Positions 37,984 to 49,394 are shown, counted from the first letter of the stretch. The stretch is 64,000 nt of DNA from Zygaena filipendulae (GCA_907165275.2 OU015655.1:9312501-9376500), one strand, 5' to 3'. Notes: generated from the letters alone by a model not told the origin. Program-made: numbers and translations.

Positions 37984-38157
37984 ACTTGTTACTTGGGTAG
38001 CAGAGTAATATAAAAGTCAGGTGAAAAAGGTAAGATAAATATATTATAGTTTCAAAAGGAATGACATACAACAATGATCAAACAAAAGAATGTGTATAAA
38101 AATATTTAAATATCAAATTGACAGTGTTCTCAGTATAAACATAAAAGAGTTTTAACA
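37984..38157 (-). repeat. 3' LTR of the copia element
   Basis: It is identical to the 5' LTR at every position compared and bordered on its outer side by the target duplication GTTTT. Confidence 0.92.
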
Positions 38158-38164
38158 CCCCCCC
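38158..38164 (-). other. Polypurine tract of the copia element
   Basis: On the sense strand CATTACGGGGGGG immediately precedes the 3' LTR, where plus-strand DNA synthesis would start. The duplicated unit repeats it at 39037-39043, and a 14-base match also occurs inside pol at 39774-39787. Confidence 0.75.
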
Positions 38165-38347
38165 GTAATGAGAACACCCTGTATATACACATTATAATAC
38201 AAGTAAAAAGACAGTATCAAAATTCACTATACACTTATCACTAGCACTGAAATAATAAAAACAACATCCTGTACATATAAACACATCACTAAACTATACA
38301 CACCCTATATACATACAATATGATCTAAAGACATACAAAACCTAGAA

Positions 38348-38878
38348 CTAGCCTAAACCTAAAGAATTTGTACATTTAAAATGTTTCAGTTTCGGCAAGG
38401 GTTTTGTCAAAATGTCTGCGACCATGTCATTTGTGGGTATGTATTTGACTTGTATGTCGTGGTGTGATAGTGAGTCTCTAATGAAGTGATGTTTGATGTC
38501 AATGTGTTTAGTACGTGCGTGATAGGTGTTATTATGAGCTAGTTTGAGTGAACTTTGATTGTCGGTATGAATGATTATGGGATGAGTGACCGAGAATACT
38601 TCACTGATGAGCGTCTTTAAATATATGGCCTCTTTACAAGCTTCAGCCAAAGCCATATATTCAGCTTCTGTTGTGGAAAGTGCAACTGTTCGCTGTTTGC
38701 GAGCTTCCCACGACACAGGTGCACCGCTCATCAGGAAGGTGAATCCAGTGAATGATCGACGGTCCACAAGATTGCTTCCATAATCGGCGTCAGCGTAACC
38801 TACTGGGTAAGAGTGGTCACCGTGTTTGAAGTGAAGTCTGAGTTCCTTCGTACCCTTAAGGTATCTAAGGACTCGCTT
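38348..38878 (-). pseudogene. Duplicated 3' end of copia pol
   Basis: An exact second copy of the RNase H end lies downstream of the truncated LTR. It lacks the reverse transcriptase and starts at the duplication junction at 38878/38879, so it is a by-product of the tandem duplication. The residues from its first in-frame pol codon onward equal the last 177 or so of the full copy. Confidence 0.92.
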
Positions 38879-39036
38879 GCAGAGTAATATAAAAGTCAGG
38901 TGAAAAAGGTAAGATAAATATATTATAGTTTCAAAAGGAATGACATACAACAATGATCAAACAAAAGAATGTGTATAAAAATATTTAAATATCAAATTGA
39001 CAGTGTTCTCAGTATAAACATAAAAGAGTTTTAACA
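38879..39036 (-). repeat. Third, truncated LTR copy inside the copia element
   Basis: It matches the LTR from its 5' end (sense) to ...TTACTCTGC, lacking the last 16 bases, where it joins directly to pol sequence. It arises from the 879-bp tandem duplication. Confidence 0.92.
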
Positions 39037-39226
39037 CCCCCCCGTAATGAGAACACCCTGTATATACACATTATAATACAAGTAAAAAGACAGTATCAAA
39101 ATTCACTATACACTTATCACTAGCACTGAAATAATAAAAACAACATCCTGTACATATAAACACATCACTAAACTATACACACCCTATATACATACAATAT
39201 GATCTAAAGACATACAAAACCTAGAA

Positions 39227-41263
39227 CTAGCCTAAACCTAAAGAATTTGTACATTTAAAATGTTTCAGTTTCGGCAAGGGTTTTGTCAAAATGTCTGCGA
39301 CCATGTCATTTGTGGGTATGTATTTGACTTGTATGTCGTGGTGTGATAGTGAGTCTCTAATGAAGTGATGTTTGATGTCAATGTGTTTAGTACGTGCGTG
39401 ATAGGTGTTATTATGAGCTAGTTTGAGTGAACTTTGATTGTCGGTATGAATGATTATGGGATGAGTGACCGAGAATACTTCACTGATGAGCGTCTTTAAA
39501 TATATGGCCTCTTTACAAGCTTCAGCCAAAGCCATATATTCAGCTTCTGTTGTGGAAAGTGCAACTGTTCGCTGTTTGCGAGCTTCCCACGACACAGGTG
39601 CACCGCTCATCAGGAAGGTGAATCCAGTGAATGATCGACGGTCCACAAGATTGCTTCCATAATCGGCGTCAGCGTAACCTACTGGGTAAGAGTGGTCACC
39701 GTGTTTGAAGTGAAGTCTGAGTTCCTTCGTACCCTTAAGGTATCTAAGGACTCGCTTAGCGGCCTTCCAGTGTACCCCCCCGTAATGTGCATTGAACTGA
39801 GATAGGTACGAGACCGTGTGGGCAATATCAGGTCTTGTACATATAGAAATGTACATTAATGAGCCGATAAGCTCCTGATATGGGACTTCTAGATTTTCTT
39901 CTTCCTTTTCCGGAACAGTGAGTTTTAACCCAAGTTCCATTGGCGTAGTGACCGAGATCGCGTCGCTCATACCGAACTTGTCTAGTAATTTTTCGATATA
40001 TTTTGTCTGATCGAGGGTTATACTGCCTTCACTTTGTACGACTCTCATACCGAGGCAGTCTTTGACAGGACCGAGATCTTTAATTGTAAACGTCTTTTTG
40101 AGTTCGCTTACAAAATTATCTTTTAAATCACTATTGGTTGTCATAAAAAAGAAATCGTCGACGAACACTGCGATAACGATAAAATCATTAGGTCCGTCTC
40201 TTTTATAGTAAAGACAGTGTTCTGATGCGGCTTGAGTCAGCGACAGAGCAGCCATCGCTTGGCATACTTTTTTGTTCCATTGACGCGGAGCTTGTTTAAG
40301 CCCATATAGGGATTTTTTAAGTAAGCATACTTTCCCCTTTGGATCAGTAGCAAAACCTTCTGGTTGTTCCATATAAATTTCCTCTTCCAGGTCACCGTTT
40401 AAAAAGGCAGTTTCTACATCAAGGTGATGTACTTGTAGCCGATATTGCACAGCAAATGCAAACAAAAGCCTTACTGAAGATAGCCTAGCAACTGGTGAAA
40501 AAGTTTCACCATAGTCTACTCCAGCTATTTGGGTGAACCCTTTGGCTACTAGTCTGGCTTTGTATTTTGTAATGTTCCCACTTGTGTCCTTTTTTATTTT
40601 GTATACCCATTTACATTTTGTTGTCTTCCTGCCGGATGGTCTATCAACTAGAATCCAGGTTCCATGCTGAATCAATGAATTGTATTCTGCTTTCATCGCT
40701 TCTAGCCACTTGTCTTTTTGCGGATGCTCTGTAACTTCTTTGTAAGTTTCTGGTTCCTGATCTGATGTCATGTAGAGATTCTCCTGATATCTCTCAGGAG
40801 GACGCCTGTCTCGGAGAGGGTATCGTCTTTCAGTTGATGTCTCTACAATGGGTTCAGGTTGAGAAATAATTGGGGAAACTTCATGAGTAAGAGGTTCATC
40901 CGGTATAGTCAGCTGTTCTAAAGATGGTGACATCTCGGGTTGAGTGTCTTCACTGTCTGACTGTACTTGATGTTGTGGCTGTGAAACTGGTTCTTCATCA
41001 TTTTGAATGGGTACAAAGATTACAGATGGTTGTGGTTGGGGTGACTCTTCGTTATGTGAGGAATTTGGATTAGACTCTTCATGCGTTTTATCTTCAATAA
41101 ACGCTACATCTCTAGCAATAATAATCTGCCGAGGATTATTAGGGTCTATTAAGCGATAACCTTTGCTTTCTATAGAATAGCCAACAAAGATACAAACTTT
41201 AGTTTTTGGATTCCAGTTTTGAACGCTTTTCTTTGGGTACGAGGACGTGAGCTTCGCAGCCAA
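39227..41263 (-). CDS. Copia reverse transcriptase and RNase H region of the polyprotein
   Basis: This is the continuation of the copia polyprotein in the shifted frame. The apparent start is not a real initiation site; the useful frame begins near 41210 at TKVCIFVGYS. A Ser/Glu/Pro-rich linker spans residues about 60-150. Reverse transcriptase occupies about 200-440, with KARLVAKGFTQ, DVETAFLNG, LYGLKQAPRQW and the catalytic FVDD at 367-370 (YVDD in most relatives). RNase H occupies about 540-678, with DADYGSN, TEAEYMAL, HTDNQS and the terminal ADILTKPL. It overlaps the upstream frame by about 65 bases. Apart from the frame break there are no stops. Confidence 0.93.
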   Translation of the reverse strand: MAAKLTSSYPKKSVQNWNPKTKVCIFVGYSIESKGYRLIDPNNPRQIIIARDVAFIEDKTHEESNPNSSHNEESPQPQPSVIFVPIQNDEEPVSQPQHQVQSDSEDTQPEMSPSLEQLTIPDEPLTHEVSPIISQPEPIVETSTERRYPLRDRRPPERYQENLYMTSDQEPETYKEVTEHPQKDKWLEAMKAEYNSLIQHGTWILVDRPSGRKTTKCKWVYKIKKDTSGNITKYKARLVAKGFTQIAGVDYGETFSPVARLSSVRLLFAFAVQYRLQVHHLDVETAFLNGDLEEEIYMEQPEGFATDPKGKVCLLKKSLYGLKQAPRQWNKKVCQAMAALSLTQAASEHCLYYKRDGPNDFIVIAVFVDDFFFMTTNSDLKDNFVSELKKTFTIKDLGPVKDCLGMRVVQSEGSITLDQTKYIEKLLDKFGMSDAISVTTPMELGLKLTVPEKEEENLEVPYQELIGSLMYISICTRPDIAHTVSYLSQFNAHYGGVHWKAAKRVLRYLKGTKELRLHFKHGDHSYPVGYADADYGSNLVDRRSFTGFTFLMSGAPVSWEARKQRTVALSTTEAEYMALAEACKEAIYLKTLISEVFSVTHPIIIHTDNQSSLKLAHNNTYHARTKHIDIKHHFIRDSLSHHDIQVKYIPTNDMVADILTKPLPKLKHFKCTNSLGLG

Positions 41264-43178
41264 AGATTCGCAAGTGAGAAAGGTCGACTTTATTGCCGGT
41301 CCATACTTCTTCTGGAATCTTGTTATTTAAAGCTTGCGTGGGTGAACGATTTTTTAAATAAATTGCCGTATTTACCGCTTCTCCCCAGTACGCTAAAGGT
41401 AAATTCGAGTCTTTTAGCATAGATCTTGCTTTTTCAATGATCGTTCTATTTACACGTTCTGAAACTCCGTTTTGTTGAGGAGTGTACGGCACCGTGGTTT
41501 GGTGCACTATACCATTCTCCCTCATAAACGTTATCATGTCGCTATTTACATATTCCCGACCATTATCTGAACGGAGAATTTTAATTTTTTCTCCCGTTTG
41601 ATTTTCGACTAAATGCTTAAATTCGACAAACTTTGTGTAAACTTCGGCTTTTGTTTTCAAAAGATATCCAAAAGTTTTACGAGAGTAGTCGTCGGTAAAT
41701 GTTAATAAATATAGGGCTCCGCCCCACGAGTGCGTACTCATAGGTCCGCATAAGTCCGAATGAATAAGTTGTAGGACTTTACTCGATCTACTTTTTGAGC
41801 TCTTAAACGGTTTCTTTGAAAATTTACCTTGTAGACACGGAATACATGTTCCGTGGTAACTTCCAATATAGTCTAGGCCGATACATTTATTTTTTAATAT
41901 ATCCATGCTCTTTGTATTAAGATGGCCAAGACGTCTATGCCAAAGTAGTGCAGACTCTTTGGTGGAAGTATACAAGGAATGCAATTTATTTACATTTAAT
42001 CTAAACATACCGTTGTGATTCGACCCTGTGGCAATGACGGGATTTGTCACATGACAGCCACCGCTTTGAAATATTGTTGCGCCTTTCGGCGTAAACAATA
42101 CATCGAATCCTTTCTTAACTAAACTACTTACAGATAAAAGATTTGTAGCGAGACCAGGAACATATAATACATTACTAATTTTATTTACACCATCGGAAAT
42201 ATTTATATTTACAGTGCCCTTACCATGACTCAATAAAGTCTCCTTATTTGCCACAGTGATAGGAGTTACGTGAGGGGACAAGAACTCGAACCACTCTCTC
42301 CTGTTACTCATGTGGGAGCTTGCGCCGGAATCAAGAAACCAATCTTGTGAACCTGTGGGTGAACGATTAGTGAAACAAGATGAAAGTGTAAATTCGGAAG
42401 TATAATTTGTACAAACATTTGACGAAACCGAAACATTCTTGTTTTTCTTATTTTTTAGAATCCTACATTCACTCACTATATGCCCTAATTTTTTACAATA
42501 GGAACAAAATTTCTTCTTTGTTTGTTTCTTGGTGCATAGCGCTGTATCTGGAGATCTGCTGGTATCTGCTGAGGACTGTACAGCTCGTGATTCTTCTTTT
42601 AGAAGAGCTGTCACTACATTTTCCGTGGTGATCTTCATATTAGAGTGTTCGATGGCCATAACTAAGGGATGATATTTTTCTGGAAGTCCAGTGAGCATTA
42701 TAATAGCTAAGAATTCATCATCCACTTGTGCTCCAATTCCTTGTAGTTCTTGTTGGATAGCTAGTGACTCATTCACATACTGTTGAATCTTTCCTTTGAA
42801 CGAATTTGTTAAGAGGTTTTTCATCAGTGCAAGCCTCCTTGTGAGTCCACCATCAGCATAAGCTTTTCGTAAACAACTGAATGTTTCAAATGCGGTTTTT
42901 GCTGACCTTATAACGGGATAGATGGATTCTTCACAAGATAAACATATTTTCGCACGAGCCTTCTGATCTTTCCGTTTTTGATCAGGGTTGGAGAGGTCAG
43001 CGGGTTTTACAACGACTTCCCACAACTCTAGGTCAGTGAGCATGCATTCTATGGCAAATGCCCATGTGCTGAAGTTAGCTGATCCTTTTAGCTTTGATAT
43101 GCTTATATTTGTTGAGTTCTGCGCTGTCTGAAAATCTTTTGAAGAATGTGCCGACTGTGAAGTCGATGGAGTATCCAT
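41199..43178 (-). CDS. Copia Gag, protease and integrase region of the polyprotein
   Basis: The frame has 659 codons from the ATG at 43178, 62 bases after the primer-binding site. Residues 1-220 are the copia-type Gag. A CCHC zinc knuckle runs from C225 to C238 (CSYCKKLGHIVSEC). The protease has the aspartic motif DSGA at 283-286. Integrase follows: the HHCC zinc site with His 414/419 and Cys 445/448, then the DDE residues near Asp 475, Asp 538 (RSDNGREY) and Glu 574. The frame stops at 41199-41201 inside the region after the integrase core, because it is one base out of register with the downstream frame; an A-run (sense) at 41207-41203 is the likely site. Otherwise the coding sequence is intact. 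In copia all this is one polyprotein. Confidence 0.93.
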   Translation of the reverse strand: MDTPSTSQSAHSSKDFQTAQNSTNISISKLKGSANFSTWAFAIECMLTDLELWEVVVKPADLSNPDQKRKDQKARAKICLSCEESIYPVIRSAKTAFETFSCLRKAYADGGLTRRLALMKNLLTNSFKGKIQQYVNESLAIQQELQGIGAQVDDEFLAIIMLTGLPEKYHPLVMAIEHSNMKITTENVVTALLKEESRAVQSSADTSRSPDTALCTKKQTKKKFCSYCKKLGHIVSECRILKNKKNKNVSVSSNVCTNYTSEFTLSSCFTNRSPTGSQDWFLDSGASSHMSNRREWFEFLSPHVTPITVANKETLLSHGKGTVNINISDGVNKISNVLYVPGLATNLLSVSSLVKKGFDVLFTPKGATIFQSGGCHVTNPVIATGSNHNGMFRLNVNKLHSLYTSTKESALLWHRRLGHLNTKSMDILKNKCIGLDYIGSYHGTCIPCLQGKFSKKPFKSSKSRSSKVLQLIHSDLCGPMSTHSWGGALYLLTFTDDYSRKTFGYLLKTKAEVYTKFVEFKHLVENQTGEKIKILRSDNGREYVNSDMITFMRENGIVHQTTVPYTPQQNGVSERVNRTIIEKARSMLKDSNLPLAYWGEAVNTAIYLKNRSPTQALNNKIPEEVWTGNKVDLSHLRIFGCEAHVLVPKEKRSKLESKN

Positions 43179-43242
43179 TGCACTTTTCTTAACCTTTTTT
43201 AAAAGACTTATTTGAGACCTATAACCACTTATCAGTTATTTC

Positions 43243-43256
43243 CTGGGCCCATAACC
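43243..43256 (-). other. Primer-binding site for an initiator tRNA-Met fragment
   Basis: The plus strand reads CTGGGCCCATAACC, the anticodon stem-loop sequence of initiator tRNA-Met; the element-sense strand is its complement. Copia of flies is primed by the same internal half-tRNA. It abuts the LTR with no spacer. Confidence 0.88.
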
Positions 43257-43430
43257 ACTTGTTACTTGGGTAGCAGAGTAATATAAAAGTCAGGTGAAAA
43301 AGGTAAGATAAATATATTATAGTTTCAAAAGGAATGACATACAACAATGATCAAACAAAAGAATGTGTATAAAAATATTTAAATATCAAATTGACAGTGT
43401 TCTCAGTATAAACATAAAAGAGTTTTAACA
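43257..43430 (-). repeat. 5' LTR of the copia element
   Basis: In element sense it begins TGTTAAAACTCTTTTATG and ends CCCAAGTAACAAGT, immediately followed by the primer-binding site. It is identical to 37984-38157. Confidence 0.92.
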
Positions 43431-46400
43431 GTTTTGATTCTTGGTCGACACTCCGCTTAAGAAAGAGATGGAAGTGGAGATGACCATATTAAAGATATAA
43501 TTAATTGGGCTGGACATCATGTGAACATGGGCCAGAATCACGAAACGGGCTCCACGGGATCACAGTCAAGTGAAAGTCAGAAAGACTAAACACCACGGTG
43601 AAACAATCTGCATGTGTTAGATTCCATAGTTGGAATTCTTACACGATAGAGATTGGTGAACGCTTGCGTACCAGAGAAGCTTTTGCCAGCAATTGGACGC
43701 GGTACGTAGGTACTGTTGTTTTTTAGAATCTAGTATTTTACGTGTTCAGATGTTACAAGACTTTAAAAGTGTAGGTACCAATGTGTTGCACATAAAACAA
43801 AGTTAAACGAGTAGAAGCTACGTAACCCGGATCTAAAAGTAAAAGGAGAAAATAAAACGTTTCACTTTAAAAATCTAGTTCGTTCGTTAGTTTGTTTTAC
43901 TAGGTTGGCATATAATTTTTCGGATATTACGTTACCCTTTATCTTATACCCTTGTGTTCACTTTTAAAATTCCCCGAGTCAATCGTAAAAATATTTCTAT
44001 GTTTTTAACCGACTTTTGGACGGAGGAGGAGAAGGAGGAGGTTCTCAATTCGACGCGTATGTTTTTTTTTGTTTAGATTTGTAGTTCAAGACCAGTGACC
44101 AAATAAGATCCAGGCTATTTTGATGATGGCAAATTTAATCCAAATCGGTTCAGCTGCTTTGTGCTTATTTGTGAAACATCCTCAAGTCTACGTTGATAGG
44201 TTTACATAGTACTGTAAAAAGGCTGTGTTATCGCTTTATTATAGAGCTCTCTTCTAGACAATCTTGATTATAATATTATCATATTATATTTAAAAAACGG
44301 ATTTATCGTTTAAAATATTGTTAGTACGATGATACCAGCTAATTTATCGACTTTATAGACATCGAGCTGCGGAATTTATATGTAACTAATATGGAATATT
44401 TATTACTAGTGGTAATAAAATTACTGAACTCGCGTTTAGCAAGACAAGTTATACCTACTAAAAATAGTTGAAACTGAATGATATAAAATCACTCATAATA
44501 TTCGCTTTAACGGTATAATTTAAAGACAAGCTATTTATAGAAATAAAAAATTAACATTAAGGAAACCTAAAGATTAAAACACACGTGAAACTTCTGATGT
44601 GTCAGTCATACTTTAGATCTATGATCATTATCTGGCACTTCATCAGCAAGTGGCCAAAATAGTCCTTGAGGGTTTTAGAAATGGTAAAAAAAAAATCTTT
44701 TGTTATTTGTTCTTAGTTTAAAATCCGGCGTCATCGCGCGCGTCTCTAGCTGCTAGGCGATGGGTCGGGCGCTCGGCTCACAAAGCCTCTGCGACCACTT
44801 GACAGCATTGTGTTGTTACAATAGCGTTTTGATTTCCTCTATTGTAATCAGGAGCAGGTACCCGCTACTACATACGACGCCCTTACTACACCTTGACCGT
44901 GGTTCGTACGTCGCGTGGAGGTTATGGATTTTTTAATATACTTACCTCCATGTATTTTAGTATCGGTAAAGCAATAACTGATTTTTGGATAGTAACTAGA
45001 CAGAGAGTTATATCAGAGTGAGTACCATTTAAATAAACGGCTTATAAATTAAGTTTCATGAATTTTAAACCTGAAGTTCAAATAGGTATTCAATTATTTG
45101 TCATATTATCTTTGAGGCAAAACATAATTTTAACCTTATTATGCTTTATGCAACTATATTTACGTATTTACGACTTAACAATACTTGATTGCCGGCAATA
45201 AACTTTTATAATTAACCAAAACTAAAATAAATAGATAACGTCGTTCCAATCAAACTTTACAACGTTGGAACATAACTTATTATATTGGTCTCAAAAGAAA
45301 AGAACAAAATATCTAGCTGAGATGTGCCTATATCAAGGAGAGCCGCGGCTGCCAACGAAATTAAAAGAACTATGGTATTTTTGATCATTAATTGTAAACA
45401 TAGAAACTGTTAATAATCGTGGTAGATTATAAATGTTGTAATAAAAAGGCATTCTTGAGTTTCATCTTATACCCCACTGTGACGGGGATGCTTCGGTCTT
45501 TATGATATAGGTAATATCGCAAGTGAACATACAAATTTGTGTTTAAATCACACCATCATAAGGTTGAATATGTTAACAGGCAACTTTTTAGAGATTTTAA
45601 ACTCTTGAGTAGTTCTTTAATAATATGTTTCGAATTGTTGGAATTGTGCATCTGCCGTCTCCGTCTATGTTGTAGTGGTCATGGTGCATCAATATGGATC
45701 CCAGTTATCTTTGACTATCGATCATAATTCATAAGGCTTGAAGGCATCGATGCAGCCGATATCGGTCAGCCATGGTGCATTCAATAAAATTTTATTCCGT
45801 AATAGAGATTATTAATTCAATTTTTTCAATTGCATCTGCATCACATTTCTTTAGTGGTTCAGAAAAAAAAAAAATAGATAGGTACGAGTATCTACAGTGA
45901 TAACTTTTAGAATATCAGAAATATCTAAGTTTTTATTTTAGGCATACCTACCCATTTATTGTCATGTTGACTGAATATGATTATATTAAATATTCTTCCA
46001 GTTTTTACTCCGTACATAAACTATCTATGTATATCGATCTCGTGAACACAAAGTTATATTTGTATGCAGAGAATGAATATCTTTTGTAAGATATGCATCC
46101 TTGCGCATTTCACATGGTAATGTCAAATATTTGTAACATTCATACCTCCTTGGCTCGGCCTGCCCGCCTCAGGCCGAAACTGCTTTCACGCAATTTCAAT
46201 TTCTAAAGACACGTATACCTATTAAGCATCTAACTTCTTGCGAGATAATTACCAGGACACTGTTCGTAATTTCATATTGTATAGCAATCATCATAGAGAT
46301 ATTTATGTATTACATGATGGTACAATGATATTATTAAATAGTAGTTTTAACGTCATGGCTAATGCTTTATGATAAAATTAAGTAAGAACTTAAACTGAAG

Positions 46401-47437
46401 CAAATCTTAAAATTTTCCATTAAAAGCTAAGATTTACCAAGCTTTATTGTATACATAAAATACAGTTCGAATTTCGGGGATTTGTGATAATTTCGGGTTT
46501 TTGCCATGATCTTGGTTTTACCACAAAACAAAATAACATCGAGTTTATTTTATCGCTGTAAACATAGTCCTAATGAAATTTTATGTAGTTATTCATTGGT
46601 ATTGAAATTTATGATAAATTTTAGTTTAGGTAGGACTATCTTTTTGTACCTAACAACGTTATCACCTAAGAATATTGTACCAACATCTTTGGGGACCACT
46701 GGAGAGTTGAAATACAGGCTTCGCTTAGTTCAACCTCCAGTAAGTATCCTAAATGATAAGTAATAGTATTGTTATTGTTGTATAATGTAATTATTGATCA
46801 TAGTACTGTTTGTGTCGAAATAAACTTTATTATTATTATTATCTACAGTAGTTCGAGCTTTTACACTTTTGAATTATAGTCACTTAGTACCTACCTACGT
46901 TACAATTTTAATAAGATTAGATTAGATAACTATCCGGACGACTGTGTGTTTATATATCTACTGGCGTAGGTAAATATGTCAATAAGCAGTCAAGTAGGGG
47001 TTCCGTAAAATGGCTGAATATGGTTTCAATTTATCCTTGGTGCCCAATAATAATTTTTACGTAGAATTTAATGTTTACTGCTGTCAACCAAAGATATCAG
47101 CACTCAGCAGTATAGATACCTACCTACTACGGTATGGCAGGCAGCTATAGCAGTTGATATAAAACCAATATCGTAGCGGTCCTTTCAAAGAAAATAATAT
47201 ATTCGATATTTAAAAAATCTAAATGGCACGTTTAATAACTTTTTGATCCAAGAGTATTCAATTTTAAATCGATATAGGAAGGTATATTAAATCGATAAAA
47301 TATTTTATGCATTAACTCATTGAAAATTAGCTAGGTAGGTAAAGATAAACCGCTCAATCTAACAAATTACTCATTCCATAAGAAGATGAAACAGTTTGAT
47401 CGTTGCTCATTAGCCCATTAGAGATTTTCATAAGGAA

Positions 47438-47570
47438 CTAGTTGTGCCCCGCGATTTCACTCCTGCGAGTTTTGGAATTACAAAGTTTCATCACGATCGG
47501 ACCAATGGTTTCGAAACGCATAGAGGACAGACATACAAACATTCATTTTTATTTATAAACGTATTATTAT
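47438..47570 (-). repeat. Helitron-like short repeat, shortened
   Basis: It begins on the plus strand with CTAGTTGTGCCCCGCGATTT and keeps the 'tttcatcacgatcggaccaatg' body, seen in complement at 58.0 kb. Confidence 0.6.
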
Positions 47571-47977
47571 TATTATTTATAATACACACACACACTGGAC
47601 ACATTAATCGCGTGTTTGCTATACTGATGAAACTTCTTACATAATATGATATTCCCTACATTCAGACTAAACTGAAAGTACTTATAATGATTTCAGCAGA
47701 TGCACTTTTGACATTCGAAACGAACAAAGGGCGCGCTTGTATTCACACGCTAACGACAAAAGGATATTTTTTGTGTTTCAAGATTCCGAGCGAAATCTAA
47801 ACGCGAATCACATTGTGGGAGCGAGCCTTCCCTTGCAGCCTTCTTATTTAAAAAATATGTATATGTAATATGTATATTTGTTTGTGATTTCCTACCCAGG
47901 CATTGGAAATAGGTACCTACTAATTATTGGTTTAAAAAAAACAATGTCAACTTGATTAAAAAATTGTTTTATTTTAA

Positions 47978-48170
47978 TCTATAGATGATGGTAGGGACCT
48001 GAAACTTGGGGGGTGTGTTTTTTGTATGACGTACAGTCGTACACATTCGGTAAGAAAGGATTTTCGAAAATTCAACCCCTATAGGGGTGAAAAAGGGTTG
48101 CAAAGTTTGTATGAAACAATTCTGCGGGAACTTCAAAATTATTCCGGGTAAAGCCGCGCGGGACAGCTTA
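47978..48170 (+). repeat. Helitron-like short repeat
   Basis: TCTATAGATGATGG at the start, 'aacttggggggtgtgttttttgtatgac' in the body and 'ccgggtaaagccgcgcgggacagctta' at the end make it the same subfamily as the 53 kb tandem pair. Confidence 0.65.
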
Positions 48171-49272
48171 TTGTAAGTATTTAGCTTATACGTATATATC
48201 TTATCACTTTATGTGTGGGATAATAGAAGAAAGAAAGAAACAAAACAACTTTTTTAGAATTTATGTTCGATTTTAGATCAAATATAAATCAAGTAAGTAC
48301 CCACCCAAGTTATTTAATTAGGATAATAGTACATCGTATAAAAAAGCGTGGAGGTAAATTTTCGAAAGGGTAAAACCACACGAAACAACTGTCAACGTGA
48401 AGCTATAAATCTTTTAAATAAAAACTGCGCTATGCCACACCAATGGACGACGAAAATGGACGATTAAAATCAAAAACAAAACTACAAGGCTTGTTTTGTT
48501 TTACTCGTGTCTACAACAGGCTTTTATCTGTAAGTTGCCGGTGGATGCCGCACTCTCGTGCTCCAAAAAATTCCAAACGTAGAGTGGCTCGACTCGCGGG
48601 CAGGTATCCAACTCGATGGCAGCCATTTTGTTGATTTTTTTGTTAGTAATTTTCAATAATCCACATGTTTTATAGCTTGTTGGGTAGTTTGTTACGATAC
48701 CACTTTATTAATTAATAGATGAGAACACCAGTAGCAGGAAACGTCCATTAATCGTGGTTACACAGAGAGTAATTATTTTGATTGATGTCTTTGATGAAAT
48801 ATTGTATCTAGTCATTAACTGAGCAGAAATGTAAAAACACCTGTGTATGTATTATTTTTGCATCATTGGCTAACGTTACGTAGGTTTCAGTTTTAAAAAA
48901 ACTGTAGATAAGAATATATTTTTTTATGTTTTTCCGAAGGTACCTACTTAAGTAACTTTTGTTTATCATAGCATGCTTTTACTTTTGCTGATAATACCAT
49001 TATTTTTACTAATTTTTTTAAAAAATAATTACGGATAAATTTACATTATTATTACTAAATACCAACCGAGTCTTTTACTATAACAATAATGCAGGAAATA
49101 TTGAAATACCACATAATAATGCCCTGTATAGCGATAAATGATTAGTTCATTTCATTTACACATGAGTAGATTTCCTGTCATTAGGCATACATGTGTCCAG
49201 TTTGCACTCAAAAGGTATGCACATCCGTATAACTATGTGTTTACACACCTGAACCTATGTTCAGACCCAGGG

Positions 49273-49394
49273 GCGATATTTTTGAATCGCTTGAATTACT
49301 TTCGCACATGCGAATCCAAGAAATATTTAAGGATTCGCTTGTGAATCTTGCGACTCCGTGTGCGAAAGTAATTCGTGCGAATCAAAAATTTCGC
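49273..49394. repeat. Hairpin element
   Basis: The arms GCGATATTTTTGAATCGCTTGAATTACTTTCGCACA and their complement (TGTGCGAAAGTAATTCG...) pair over about 40 bases, with the middle 'tccaagaaatatttaaggatt' also partly palindromic. Confidence 0.7.

Larger units (their letters stand above)
37984..43430 (-). mobile_element. Copia (Ty1/copia) LTR retrotransposon with internal tandem duplication
   Basis: The element carries identical 174-bp LTRs at both ends, a tRNA-iMet-type primer-binding site, gag-pol in the copia order (Gag, protease, integrase, reverse transcriptase, RNase H) and a polypurine tract. A 5-bp target duplication GTTTT lies at 37979-37983 and 43431-43435. An 879-bp tandem duplication (38000-38878 and 38879-39757) adds a third, truncated LTR and a second pol 3' end. 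Identity of LTRs and of the duplicated units indicates very recent insertion and duplication. Confidence 0.95.

Noticed and set aside
48443..48634. 63-codon plus-strand frame
   Set aside because: Sequence around it looks like a repeat (GGCAGCCATTTTG motif) and has no domain.
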